Program-made: the position numbers and the translations under genes | Part shown: piece after piece, positions 1-5,868 of the stretch | How positions within the stretch are numbered: position 1 is the stretch's first letter | Layout: each line of letters starts with the position of its first letter | Source: DATMER01 sp036277235 | GTDB taxonomy: Bacteria > Acidobacteriota > Thermoanaerobaculia > Multivoradales > UBA5704 | DNA: 9,988 nt | Assembly: GCA_036277235.1 (NCBI GenBank) | Contig: DASUNJ010000221.1 | Span: 1 to 9,988 of the forward strand | Direction: 5' to 3' | The notes under the pieces: generated by a model | What the model was told of the DNA's origin: nothing | Seen by the model: the letters and a program-made list of their open reading frames with translations, nothing else | Databases searched by the model: none

Positions 1-663
1 GCCGATGAACGAATAGATCACGAAACAGCAGCCGAGCCAGACCCCGCCCAAGCCGAACGGCAGGAAGCCGCCCTGCCCGACGAGGTTCCCGAGGCCGATC
101 GCAGGCTCGCCGGTCAGGCCGAGCACGACCAGCGCGGCAAGAACGACGAACAGCGCCAGCGCGACGACCTTGATCAGGACGAGCCAGGACTCGATCGTGC
201 CCAGGCGTCCGACCGGCCGCGAGTTGGCATAAAGGAGCGCCGCGGCGAACGCGAGCACCCAGACGGCCCCGGGCACCGCCGGGAACCAGTAGCTCATGTA
301 GATCGACGCGGCGACGAGCTGCGCTCCGGTCGCGATCACCTGCATCAGCCAATAGCTCACGCGCACCGCGTAGCCGGCGAACGGCGAGAGATACATCCCG
401 GCGTACACGCCGAAGGCGCCCGCCGTGGGATGGGCCACCGCCATCTCGGCCAGCGCGCGGCCGAGGAGCAGCGAGACGAAAGCCACGATCCCATAGGACA
501 GGATCACGGCCGGTCCGGCCACGTTGACCGCCAGGCCGCTGGCGAGAAACAGGCCCGTGCCGATCGCGCCGCCGAGCGCCATTGCCGCCTGCTGGCCCGC
601 CGAGAGCTGGCGCGCGAGCACCTGCTCGTTGCGGACCGCGGAATGCGGATCGGTCGAGGTCAT
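1..663 (-). CDS. APC-superfamily amino-acid permease, N-terminal part (3' end beyond window)
   Basis: This is an inner-membrane amino-acid transporter of the amino acid-polyamine-organocation (APC) type. The reading frame stays open from the ATG at 663 to the window edge, giving 221 residues of a family usually 430-500 long. The first helix carries the family glycine motif MALGGAIGTGLFLASG (residues 28-43). LAEMAVAHPTAGAFGVYA (71-88) and NSRPVGRLGTIESWLVLIK (147-165) match the conserved blocks around helices 2-3 and before helix 5. At least five hydrophobic segments are visible. The start lies 16 nt after the stop of the ABC ATPase gene, with no good Shine-Dalgarno, so translation may depend on the upstream gene. 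The substrate cannot be told from this half. The family is clear; the pairing with the ABC gene is probably positional rather than functional. Confidence 0.88.
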   Translation of the reverse strand, partial: MTSTDPHSAVRNEQVLARQLSAGQQAAMALGGAIGTGLFLASGLAVNVAGPAVILSYGIVAFVSLLLGRALAEMAVAHPTAGAFGVYAGMYLSPFAGYAVRVSYWLMQVIATGAQLVAASIYMSYWFPAVPGAVWVLAFAAALLYANSRPVGRLGTIESWLVLIKVVALALFVVLAALVVLGLTGEPAIGLGNLVGQGGFLPFGLGGVWLGCCFVIYSFIG

Positions 664-679
664 GAGGACGCGCTTGAGT

Positions 680-1591
680 CTACAGCAGGCCGCCTCGTTC
701 GCGGGAGACGCTGCCCGCACCGCAATACCCCGCCATGGTGGTGAAGTAGACGTCCTCGAGGTCTGGCGCCACCGGCTCGAAGCCGGGGCCGGGCGGCGAG
801 CCGTCATGGACGTGCACGACGGTGCGGCCCGCGAGCAGCTTCGTCGAGATCACCGCGTGCTCCTTCTCCAGCGCGGGCAGCTCCGCCTTCGCGACGATCC
901 GCCGCCAGATCCGCCCCTGCAGGCCGGCGATGGCGCGCAGCGGCTCCGCCTCCATCAGGATCTCGCCTTTGTCGATGATCGCCATGCGGGTACACAGCTC
1001 CGAGACGTCCTCGACGATGTGCGTCGAGAGGATGACGACGCTGTTCTCCCCCAACTCGCTGAGCAGGTTGAGGAAGCGCACCCGCTCGGCCGGATCGAGC
1101 CCCGCCGTCGGCTCGTCGACGATGATCAGCCTGGGATCGCCCAGCAGGGCCACCGCGATCCCGAAGCGCTGCCGCATGCCGCCCGAGTAGCCGCCCAGCT
1201 TGCTCTTGCGCACGTCCCAGAGGTTGGTCTGGCGGAGCAGCGCCTCGACCACCTCCTTGCGCTCCCGCCGGTTCGCGATGCCCTTGAGCACCGCGAAGTG
1301 CTGCAGCAGGTCCTCGGCGCTGCTCCTGGCATACACGCCGAACTCCTGCGGCAGGTAGCCGAGGGTCTTCCGCACCTCGCCCTTCTGCTTCACCACGTCG
1401 ATGTCGCCGAGGCGGATGGTCCCCGCGTCGGGCTCCTGGAGCGTGGCGAGGGTGCGCATGAGCGTGGACTTGCCGGCGCCGTTGGGGCCGAGCAGGCCGT
1501 ACATGCCGGGCGGGATGGTGAGCGTCACGTCCTTCAGCGCCTGCACGCCGTTGGAATAGGTCTTGGAAACCTTCCGGATCTGCAGGATCAT
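680..1591 (-). CDS. ABC transporter ATP-binding protein (ABC-2 type exporter ATPase), orphan
   Basis: This 303-residue cytoplasmic ATPase would energise an ABC exporter. All nucleotide-binding motifs are present in order: Walker A GPNGAGKS (35-42), Q-loop Gln82, signature YSGGMRQR (135-142), Walker B LIIVDE (155-160), D-loop AGLD (163-166) and switch His191. The C-terminal part (about 225-285), ending in LEDVYF, is the accessory region typical of ATPases that pair with ABC-2 membrane subunits, often encoded beside permease or M1-peptidase-like integral proteins. The last 16 or so residues (GYCGAGSVSRERGGLL) look unrelated to that ending. The ATG at 1591 has an AGGGAGG ribosome site four bases away. 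No ABC permease follows; an amino-acid permease starts 16 nt after the stop. The partner may have been lost or may be encoded elsewhere. Confidence 0.93.
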   Translation of the reverse strand: MILQIRKVSKTYSNGVQALKDVTLTIPPGMYGLLGPNGAGKSTLMRTLATLQEPDAGTIRLGDIDVVKQKGEVRKTLGYLPQEFGVYARSSAEDLLQHFAVLKGIANRRERKEVVEALLRQTNLWDVRKSKLGGYSGGMRQRFGIAVALLGDPRLIIVDEPTAGLDPAERVRFLNLLSELGENSVVILSTHIVEDVSELCTRMAIIDKGEILMEAEPLRAIAGLQGRIWRRIVAKAELPALEKEHAVISTKLLAGRTVVHVHDGSPPGPGFEPVAPDLEDVYFTTMAGYCGAGSVSRERGGLL

Positions 1592-1595
1592 GCCG

Positions 1596-1602
1596 CCTCC
1601 CT
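1596..1602 (-). promoter_or_regulatory. Ribosome binding site of the ABC ATPase gene
   Basis: AGGGAGG on the minus strand ends four bases before the ATG at 1591. It fixes that start codon. Confidence 0.7.
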
Positions 1603-1618
1603 GAAGTGTCGGGGGTAA

Positions 1619-1642
1619 CCTCGCACCTCTATACGCGCGAGG
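1619..1642 (-). promoter_or_regulatory. Putative -10 element inside a small dyad, upstream of the ABC ATPase gene
   Basis: TATAGA on the minus strand (1628-1633) lies 36 nt before the ATG and gives a leader of roughly 30 nt that contains the ribosome site. It sits in the middle of an inverted repeat with arms CCTCGC (1619-1624) and GCGAGG (1637-1642), which could be an operator over the promoter. No convincing -35 hexamer is seen. Confidence 0.4.
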
Positions 1643-1666
1643 CCGGCATGTATTTCCGGCTGAAGA

Positions 1667-2215
1667 TCAGGCGGCGCCGATGGCCTGGCGGATGCGCGCG
1701 ATCTGCCGCAGGTGCACCACGTCGTGACCCGCGTAGAGCTTGATCATGTGGCCCAGCGGCTCGTCGCCGCGCTCGGCGTGGCGCATCACGCACTGCTGCA
1801 TGTCCTCGGGCGTGGCGCGCCGCAGAACCCGGAGATTCAGACGCCGGAGGTACTCGAAGTCGTCGAGAGCGGTGGCGAGGTCGCTGTCCTTGTAGGCCAG
1901 GCGCTCGGCCCAGAGGTCCTGGTCATAGCCGGGCAGCTCGGGGGAGCCGTGGGCGAGCACCATGCGGAAGCGGAAGCCGCCGACCAGCTCGGAGTCGGCC
2001 AGGTGCTGGACCACCTGGCGCACCGACCACTTGCCGGGGCGCTCGGGGGTGCCGTCCTGCTCCGGGGTGAGACCGGCAACCGCCTTGCGCAGGGCTGCCG
2101 GGGTTTCGGCGAGAAGCTCCAGCGGATCGCGCGAGCCGAGGGCGTCGAGAAGGGCCGCGACGTACGCGCCGGCCTGGGTGACGGCATCGGGAAAGCTGTT
2201 GGCGGATTGGGACAT
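1667..2215 (-). CDS. DinB-family (YfiT-like) putative metal-dependent protein
   Basis: This 182-residue soluble protein belongs to the DinB/YfiT-like four-helix-bundle superfamily. Members bind a divalent metal through three histidines and include thiol-dependent S-transferases and many proteins without known function. The pattern is visible: KWSVRQVVQHLADSE with His71, then YAGHDVVHLRQI near the C-terminus with His164 and His168, which would complete the metal triad. Length is normal for the family and no signal peptide or membrane segment is present. The gene is divergent from the VOC-protein gene and shares its 42-bp promoter region. No clear Shine-Dalgarno precedes the ATG, consistent with a very short leader. 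Substrate and thiol cofactor are unknown. Confidence 0.82.
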   Translation of the reverse strand: MSQSANSFPDAVTQAGAYVAALLDALGSRDPLELLAETPAALRKAVAGLTPEQDGTPERPGKWSVRQVVQHLADSELVGGFRFRMVLAHGSPELPGYDQDLWAERLAYKDSDLATALDDFEYLRRLNLRVLRRATPEDMQQCVMRHAERGDEPLGHMIKLYAGHDVVHLRQIARIRQAIGAA

Positions 2216-2234
2216 GGTGCTCGGATTCTATACT
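2207..2234 (+). promoter_or_regulatory. Shared TATA element between divergent DinB-like and VOC genes
   Basis: On the plus strand TATACT (2229-2234) is one base from the -10 consensus. It has a possible weak -35, TTGGGA (2207-2212), 16 bp upstream, and would start transcription near 2241, just before the AAGGAGG ribosome site of the VOC gene. Read on the minus strand the same bases give TATAGA (2227-2232), 11 nt before the DinB ATG, which would leave almost no leader. The symmetric TATA core may fire in both directions. Confidence 0.5.
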
Positions 2235-2243
2235 CAGGGGAGC

Positions 2244-2250
2244 AAGGAGG
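2244..2250 (+). promoter_or_regulatory. Ribosome binding site deciding the VOC-protein start
   Basis: AAGGAGG ends seven bases before the ATG at 2258. It shows that the long in-frame upstream extension, which is antisense to the DinB gene, is not translated. Confidence 0.85.
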
Positions 2251-2257
2251 AGACGGC

Positions 2258-2608
2258 ATGATCCGAGGAGTCCACACCATGTTCTACTCGTCGCAGGCCG
2301 CGGAGCTGCGGGCCTTCCTGCGCGACAAGCTGGGCTTCCCCGCCACCGACGTGGGAGAGGGCTGGCTCATCTTCGACCTGCCGGAAGCCGACATGGGCGT
2401 CCACCCGACGGAGGAGGGCGGCGCGCCCTCGGGCACGCCCGACATCTCGTTCTACTGCGACGACATCGAGGCGACCGTGCGGGAGCTGAAGGGCCGAGGC
2501 GTTGAATTCACTGGAGAGGTCCAGGACATGGGCTATGGCCTGGTCACGCACTTCAAGGTGCCCGGAGGCTTCGAGCTGCAGCTCTACCAGCCGCGTTACT
2601 CGAAGTAG
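2258..2608 (+). CDS. VOC-superfamily (glyoxalase/bleomycin-resistance fold) protein
   Basis: This 116-residue single-domain protein has the vicinal oxygen chelate fold, built of two beta-alpha-beta-beta-beta units. The first unit begins IRGVHTMFYSSQAAELRAFL, followed by the typical LGF turn (25-27). The second contains PDISFYCDDIEATVRELKGRG (61-81) and closes with the characteristic VPGGFELQLYQP (101-112). Candidate metal ligands are His6, His49 and Glu106, placed as in metal-binding members. Such domains serve as glyoxalases, dioxygenases, isomerases or drug-binding resistance proteins, and the sequence alone does not say which. The ATG at 2258 is fixed by a strong ribosome site. The gene is convergent with the HabA-like gene and divergent from the DinB-like gene. 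Confidence 0.88.
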   Translation: MIRGVHTMFYSSQAAELRAFLRDKLGFPATDVGEGWLIFDLPEADMGVHPTEEGGAPSGTPDISFYCDDIEATVRELKGRGVEFTGEVQDMGYGLVTHFKVPGGFELQLYQPRYSK

Positions 2609-2636
2609 CGGCTAGAAAGCCGCCTCGGCGGGCGGC
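2609..2636. terminator. Hairpin pair between convergent genes
   Basis: Directly after the VOC stop codon CGGCT (2609-2613) pairs with AGCCG (2618-2622) around a four-base loop. An alternative, overlapping stem pairs GCCGCC (2619-2624) with GGCGGC (2631-2636). Neither has a T-run, so termination in either direction is a guess from position. Confidence 0.35.
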
Positions 2637-2650
2637 ACGCCGGGTCGTGC

Positions 2651-3067
2651 TCATGCCTTCCGCAATCCCCAGAGAAGGAGAGCCGAGGAGACCAGCATCG
2701 CCAAGGCGACGCTGCCAAAGCCGAATGCAACGAGCGCTTCCTGCCAGGACTGACCCTTGTGAATGCCTGAAGCCAAAGGTGTCATGGCAGCCGTGCCAAA
2801 CGCTGCGGCGATCGTAGTGGAAGCCCAATTGGCATAGGTGCCATACAGCGCAATACCGAACGCTGCCTTCGCAGCGCGCGGTGACAGGCGGACATGCGGC
2901 CAGGCAGCCCCGAGTGCGAGCAGGAAGGTGCCATTCATGAGGCCCTCGAGGTGAGCCGCCAGCCCCATGCGCGGATTCTCCAGTTGCTGGACGAACAATC
3001 CAGTGATGAGGCCGAGCAGGAAAAGGAGCATTCCGTGCCAGCAGAGGCGCCGAGATCTGTTTTCCAT
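2651..3067 (-). CDS. Small four-helix membrane protein, hydroxylaminobenzene mutase (HabA/HabB) / styrene-oxide isomerase-like
   Basis: This 138-residue integral membrane protein has four hydrophobic segments (about 12-30, 40-58, 66-90 and 112-134). I recognise the superfamily that holds hydroxylaminobenzene mutases and styrene-oxide isomerase (StyC), membrane enzymes that rearrange small aromatic substrates without added redox equivalents. GLAAHLEGLMNGTF (35-48) has the AH-x5-NG pattern that in StyC contains the heme-iron ligand His58 and Asn64 (here His39 and Asn45). P57 and the block GTYANW (76-81) also align without gaps to my recollection of StyC. StyC Asp95 and Tyr103 would correspond to Gly76 and Thr84, so the chemistry may differ, more as in HabA. 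The start is the internal ATG beginning MENRSRR, because the in-frame extension to 3184 has no hydrophobic or conserved content. Hand-counted G+C is near 62%, below its neighbours, hinting at transfer. No nitroarene or styrene pathway genes are adjacent. Confidence 0.68.
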   Translation of the reverse strand: MENRSRRLCWHGMLLFLLGLITGLFVQQLENPRMGLAAHLEGLMNGTFLLALGAAWPHVRLSPRAAKAAFGIALYGTYANWASTTIAAAFGTAAMTPLASGIHKGQSWQEALVAFGFGSVALAMLVSSALLLWGLRKA

Positions 3068-3107
3068 CCGGTGCAGGTCTCCCCGTAGGTGCCTGAGTGT
3101 GACCGAG

Positions 3108-3113
3108 ATTCTA
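3108..3113 (-). promoter_or_regulatory. Putative -10 of the HabA-like gene
   Basis: TAGAAT on the minus strand differs from the -10 consensus in one base and lies 40 nt upstream of the ATG at 3067. The -35 position (3131-3136, TTCCCT) is poor, so the promoter may need an activator. The 21-bp repeat array lies just upstream. Confidence 0.35.
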
Positions 3114-3158
3114 ACGGAGGCCCTGGAGACAGGGAAGGTCGAAGACTGTAGGCCAGCT

Positions 3159-3221
3159 GTGACGCCGTTTCTTCGGCGTGCCACGCCGTTGTTTCGGCGC
3201 GTAACGCCGTTTTCCCGGCAG
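3159..3221. repeat. Three tandem 21-bp imperfect palindromic repeats
   Basis: The core ACGCCGTT recurs at 3162, 3183 and 3204, exactly 21 bp apart. Each unit (3159-3179, 3180-3200, 3201-3221) is itself an inverted repeat: ACGCCG-6 nt-CGGCGT, then CGCCG-6 nt-CGGCG, then GCCG-6 nt-CGGC. The third copy is the most degenerate. The array starts four bases beyond the Nudix stop codon and lies about 45-110 bp upstream of the HabA-like -10. It could be stacked operator sites, since 21 bp is two helical turns and puts all sites on one face. Alternatively it could be a cluster of RNA hairpins ending the Nudix transcript, or a simple tandem duplication. No gene is seen in the 157 bp between the Nudix and HabA-like coding regions. 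Confidence 0.85.
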
Positions 3222-3224
3222 GAT

Positions 3225-3836
3225 CTACTGCCAGGCGAAGCGCGGCTGCTCGAAGTGCGCCACGCGGGTGTCCCGTCCGTGGACGGCCACCTCGGCGAAT
3301 TGGTGGACGACCGCCGCGGTCGGCGCGTAAAGGATTCCCTTCGGCAAGGACAGGCCCATCACGGGCCGGCCGCTCTCCGCGCCAGGCTGGAGCACGACCT
3401 TGTCCAGGGTCAGCTCGTCGAGCGGCAGGAGATAGACCCTCGCCACTTCCCGCGGATCCGGCCGCAGCGCGTCGCCGCTCCCCCAGACCACCACGGGCGT
3501 GATCACGAAGCCGGAGCGGGTCGGAAAGTCGTCCAGGCAGCCGAGGACGTGCTCGGGCGGCAGGGAGAGGCCGATCTCTTCCTCCAACTCGCGCAGGGCC
3601 GCGGCCTCAGGGGTCTCCCCCGGATCGCGCCGGCCTCCCGGGCAGGCCCACTGCCCGCCGTGCCGCCGCAACCCCGCCGCCCGCACGGTGAGGACTACCG
3701 CGGCACGCTCCCTGGCATCCGGTACGACCACGACGGCGACAGCCGCGAGGTGACGTCCGTCCGCAGGGGCGCTCCTCCGCTCGAAGCGGGCCAGGTTGGA
3801 GGACAGCGTGGCACGGAGGCCCTCTTCGAAGCGCAT
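3225..3836 (-). CDS. Nudix hydrolase, CoA-pyrophosphatase-like
   Basis: This 203-residue soluble protein carries a complete Nudix box at residues 68-90: Gly68, Glu74, then R82-E83-L84-E85-E86-E87-I88-G89-L90, fitting GX5EX7REUXEEXGU. The glutamates bind the Mg/Mn ions that drive hydrolysis of a nucleoside diphosphate linked to another group. The preceding stretch RRHGGQWACPGG (57-68) resembles the region before the box in CoA pyrophosphatases (NudL/NUDT7 class). CoA or acyl-CoA is therefore a reasonable but unproven substrate. An extra C-terminal segment (about 140-203) follows the Nudix core. The gene is divergent from the lipoprotein gene with only 44 bp between starts, and a TATA element lies eight bases from the ATG. 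Confidence 0.87.
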   Translation of the reverse strand: MRFEEGLRATLSSNLARFERRSAPADGRHLAAVAVVVVPDARERAAVVLTVRAAGLRRHGGQWACPGGRRDPGETPEAAALRELEEEIGLSLPPEHVLGCLDDFPTRSGFVITPVVVWGSGDALRPDPREVARVYLLPLDELTLDKVVLQPGAESGRPVMGLSLPKGILYAPTAAVVHQFAEVAVHGRDTRVAHFEQPRFAWQ

Positions 3837-3844
3837 CGCGAAAG

Positions 3845-3852
3845 CGTATACG
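3845..3852. promoter_or_regulatory. Palindromic TATA element between divergent Nudix and lipoprotein genes
   Basis: CGTATACG is a perfect 8-bp palindrome in the 44-bp region between the two starts. As a minus-strand -10 (TATACG) it lies 8 nt before the Nudix ATG, predicting an almost leaderless message. As a plus-strand -10 it lies 28 nt before the lipoprotein ATG and leaves room for the GGAG at 3867-3870. Confidence 0.42.
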
Positions 3853-3880
3853 ATTGACTGAAACCCGGAGACGAAGAGCC

Positions 3881-4576
3881 ATGCTCAGTCGAAAGATCGT
3901 CCTGCCGCTTCTCTGTCTTTGTCTGCTCTCCGGCTGCGCGAGCAAGAAGCCGATGACCCCGGCCGACTACTACGCGTCGTCGGCTTACCAGGACCGGGAC
4001 GTCCTCAGCCAGTCGCTGTTCAGGTCCGATCAGGCGATCCTCTCGAACGAGGAGATCGAGAGGATCCTCGGCGGGAAGATCCAGTTGCCGCGCCTGGCCC
4101 ATCTCACGGTCCTGCGGCTGGGCTCGTCCCAGGAGGTCCTCTCGTGGGCGTTCCTGTCGGGTGCGCAAAACCCTCTGAGCGTCCTTCAGAGCTCGCAACG
4201 CCTGACCCGCGTCTCCTGGCTGCCGTCCCTCCTGGTCCCGGAGAAGCTGACCGTCCCGCTGCTGCGCGAGGCGGCAGCGCGGTTCCAGGCGGACCTGCTG
4301 CTCGTGTACCGGAGCCCGTGCCAGCGCTTCCAGGATTACCGGATCTTCGGCACCGACAAGGCCCAGACCTACTGCATCGCGGAGGGCGTCCTCCTCGACG
4401 TGAGGACCGGGGTGATCCCCTTCTCCACTGCCACCACGCAGGAGGTCCGGGTCGAGGAGAAGCCCGACGACGTCAACTTCCGCGAGACCATGCAGAAGGC
4501 GGAAGCCCAGGCCACGGCCCAGGCTCTCACCGAGTTGGCGCAGCAGCTTTCGGAGTTCCTGGCTTCGGCGCCTTGA
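3881..4576 (+). CDS. Conserved lipoprotein of unknown function
   Basis: This 231-residue exported lipoprotein begins MLSRKIVLPLLCLCLLSGCA, a type II signal peptide with lipobox LLSGC and lipidated Cys19. Ala at the next position would favour outer-membrane retention in a diderm. The mature part has no helix long enough to span a membrane. It has a central mixed region, a conserved-looking strand pair YCIAEGVLLDVRTGVIPFS (164-182) and an Ala/Gln-rich C-terminal helix (about 200-229). Cys147 and Cys165 could form a disulfide. I do not recognise a named domain. The ATG at 3881 is chosen because an upstream TTG at 3854 would put a charged stretch before the signal peptide; GGAG at 3867-3870 is a usable ribosome site. 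The gene is divergent from the Nudix gene and convergent with the HAF-repeat gene. Confidence 0.75.
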   Translation: MLSRKIVLPLLCLCLLSGCASKKPMTPADYYASSAYQDRDVLSQSLFRSDQAILSNEEIERILGGKIQLPRLAHLTVLRLGSSQEVLSWAFLSGAQNPLSVLQSSQRLTRVSWLPSLLVPEKLTVPLLREAAARFQADLLLVYRSPCQRFQDYRIFGTDKAQTYCIAEGVLLDVRTGVIPFSTATTQEVRVEEKPDDVNFRETMQKAEAQATAQALTELAQQLSEFLASAP

Positions 4577-4594
4577 TCTCAGTAGAAGAGGAGA

Positions 4595-4621
4595 GGGGGC
4601 GCAAGGCGGCACTGCGCCCCC
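4595..4621. terminator. Bidirectional hairpin between convergent genes
   Basis: GGGGGCGCA (4595-4603) pairs perfectly with TGCGCCCCC (4613-4621) around a nine-base loop. It sits in the 53-bp gap between the lipoprotein stop and the HAF-protein stop. It is very stable, but only a broken T-rich stretch follows on the plus strand. Position and strength support a terminator or RNA 3'-end stabiliser for both genes. Confidence 0.7.
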
Positions 4622-4629
4622 AGTTCTAT

Positions 4630-5778
4630 CTACCGCGTCGGGGTCGCCAGGAACGCGGGGCGCTCGCCCGTGATCGGGTCGAAAGCCCTGCCCGTGATCT
4701 CCCCACGAGCGTTGATGTCCTGGGCCGTGGTGAGGATGCCGGTGTAGCCGGGCGCGACGAGCGTGTTGAGGTCCGTCATGACGCCGTCTTCCCAGAGAAA
4801 GGCGCGGCAGCTGCCGGCCGCGTCGCACGAGACGCCGACCACCTGGCCCCGTTCGTTGATGCCATGGGCTTCGCTGGTCGCGTCTCCCGGAAGCGTGCCG
4901 AGATCCTGGACGCCATCGCGCCGGGTCCAGAGGAACGCGTGCAGGATGGGGTTGTCGGCATCGCCGCCCGCACCGGCGAATCCGACGACGTCGCCCCGCT
5001 GGTTGATGGCCATCGGCGTGTTCCACCAGGGCTCCCCCAGGTTGCCGATGTCCGTCACCCTGCCCTTCTCCCAGATCACGGCGTGAGCGGCGGTGTGCCG
5101 CCCGACCGCCTGGTCACAGGTACCCGAGATGCCGACCACCTGACCCTTGTTGTTGATCGCGGTGGCAGCGGAAGAGGTGTCGCCGGGGAGCGGAAGGAGC
5201 TCCTGGATCTGGCCGTCCCTGGGTCCCCAGATGACGGCCCGGAACTGCAGGACCTGGGGCGGGACGCAGGTCGGGTCCTGCACGTTGTTCTCCGCCCAGC
5301 CGACCACCTCGCCCCGATTGTTGGCGCCGGTGGCGAAACCGTTGTTGCCTCCCAGCGTGGGGAGCGCCCTCATTTCGCCGTCTTCCCACACGAATCCGAG
5401 ACAGGTGAAGCCGGTCGCGGTGGCCGGGGGGAAGAAAGCAGAGCAGCTCCAGTTCTCCCCCAGGGGATCGGGGGTGGCCGTCTGGGAGATGCCCGCGATC
5501 AGGCCGCGATTGTTCTTGACCGGCCAGGTCACGCTGCTGTTGGGACCTCCGAGCGTGCCGAGGTCCACGGCCACTCCGTCGAGCCAAAGGGTGGCGTGCC
5601 GGCTCTGGTCTCCCGCCAGGTTGGAGTAGCCCGCCACCCAGCCGCGATTGTTGATGCTGTTGCCCCGGCTGACCGTCCCGCCGATCGAGGGAAGGTTCTT
5701 GACATGGTATTCACCTGCACGGGCGCTGCCGGCCAGCAAGGCCGATGCGAGGGTCACGGATACGATCAGATTTTTCAT
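4630..5778 (-). CDS. Secreted HAF-repeat protein with seven repeats
   Basis: This 382-residue protein has a Sec signal peptide, MKNLIVSVTLASALLAGSARA, with likely cleavage after residue 21. The mature part is built of repeats with the core I-N-x-R-G-x-V-V-G-x-S, at 42-51, 88-97, 152-161, 208-217, 258-267, 307-316 and 355-364. Most are followed after some 12-25 residues by a strand A-x-L-W-x-D-G and a DLGTLGG-like turn. This is the HAF family of extracellular repeats (named for the H-A-F tripeptide; here HAT, HAV and HAF variants), of unknown function. Spacing of 46-64 residues per repeat suggests a closed beta-propeller-like or solenoid structure, which is inference. Six mature cysteines could form disulfides. 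No anchor such as PEP-CTERM or LPXTG is seen, so the protein is probably released. AAGGAGG five bases before the ATG at 5778 sets the start. The gene is divergent from the Ada-type regulator. Confidence 0.87.
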   Translation of the reverse strand: MKNLIVSVTLASALLAGSARAGEYHVKNLPSIGGTVSRGNSINNRGWVAGYSNLAGDQSRHATLWLDGVAVDLGTLGGPNSSVTWPVKNNRGLIAGISQTATPDPLGENWSCSAFFPPATATGFTCLGFVWEDGEMRALPTLGGNNGFATGANNRGEVVGWAENNVQDPTCVPPQVLQFRAVIWGPRDGQIQELLPLPGDTSSAATAINNKGQVVGISGTCDQAVGRHTAAHAVIWEKGRVTDIGNLGEPWWNTPMAINQRGDVVGFAGAGGDADNPILHAFLWTRRDGVQDLGTLPGDATSEAHGINERGQVVGVSCDAAGSCRAFLWEDGVMTDLNTLVAPGYTGILTTAQDINARGEITGRAFDPITGERPAFLATPTR

Positions 5779-5783
5779 ACCTG

Positions 5784-5790
5784 CCTCCTT
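5784..5790 (-). promoter_or_regulatory. Ribosome binding site of the HAF-repeat gene
   Basis: AAGGAGG on the minus strand ends five bases before the ATG at 5778. It rules out the much longer in-frame extension that runs antisense through the Ada-type gene. Confidence 0.85.
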
Positions 5791-5868
5791 CGGGGTGTCC
5801 TGGCACTCGGCGACAGCGCGAGTGCACGACAAAACCCTACGGGCTCGCAAATCCGATTGCTCGCCACT

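Noticed and set aside
524..1618. A 364-codon open frame on the plus strand
   Set aside because: It is antisense to the ABC ATPase, whose motifs are complete.
1642..1660. GCCGG...CCGGC hairpin as a terminator of the DinB-like gene
   Set aside because: Five-bp stem with a nine-base loop and no T-run on the minus strand; such short stems are common at this base composition.
3068..3184. N-terminal extension of the HabA-like protein
   Set aside because: The extra 39 residues are basic and unstructured, run through the palindromic repeats, and precede a first helix typical of the family start.
3159..3221. CRISPR-like array
   Set aside because: Repeats are directly adjacent with no spacers and no cas genes are nearby.
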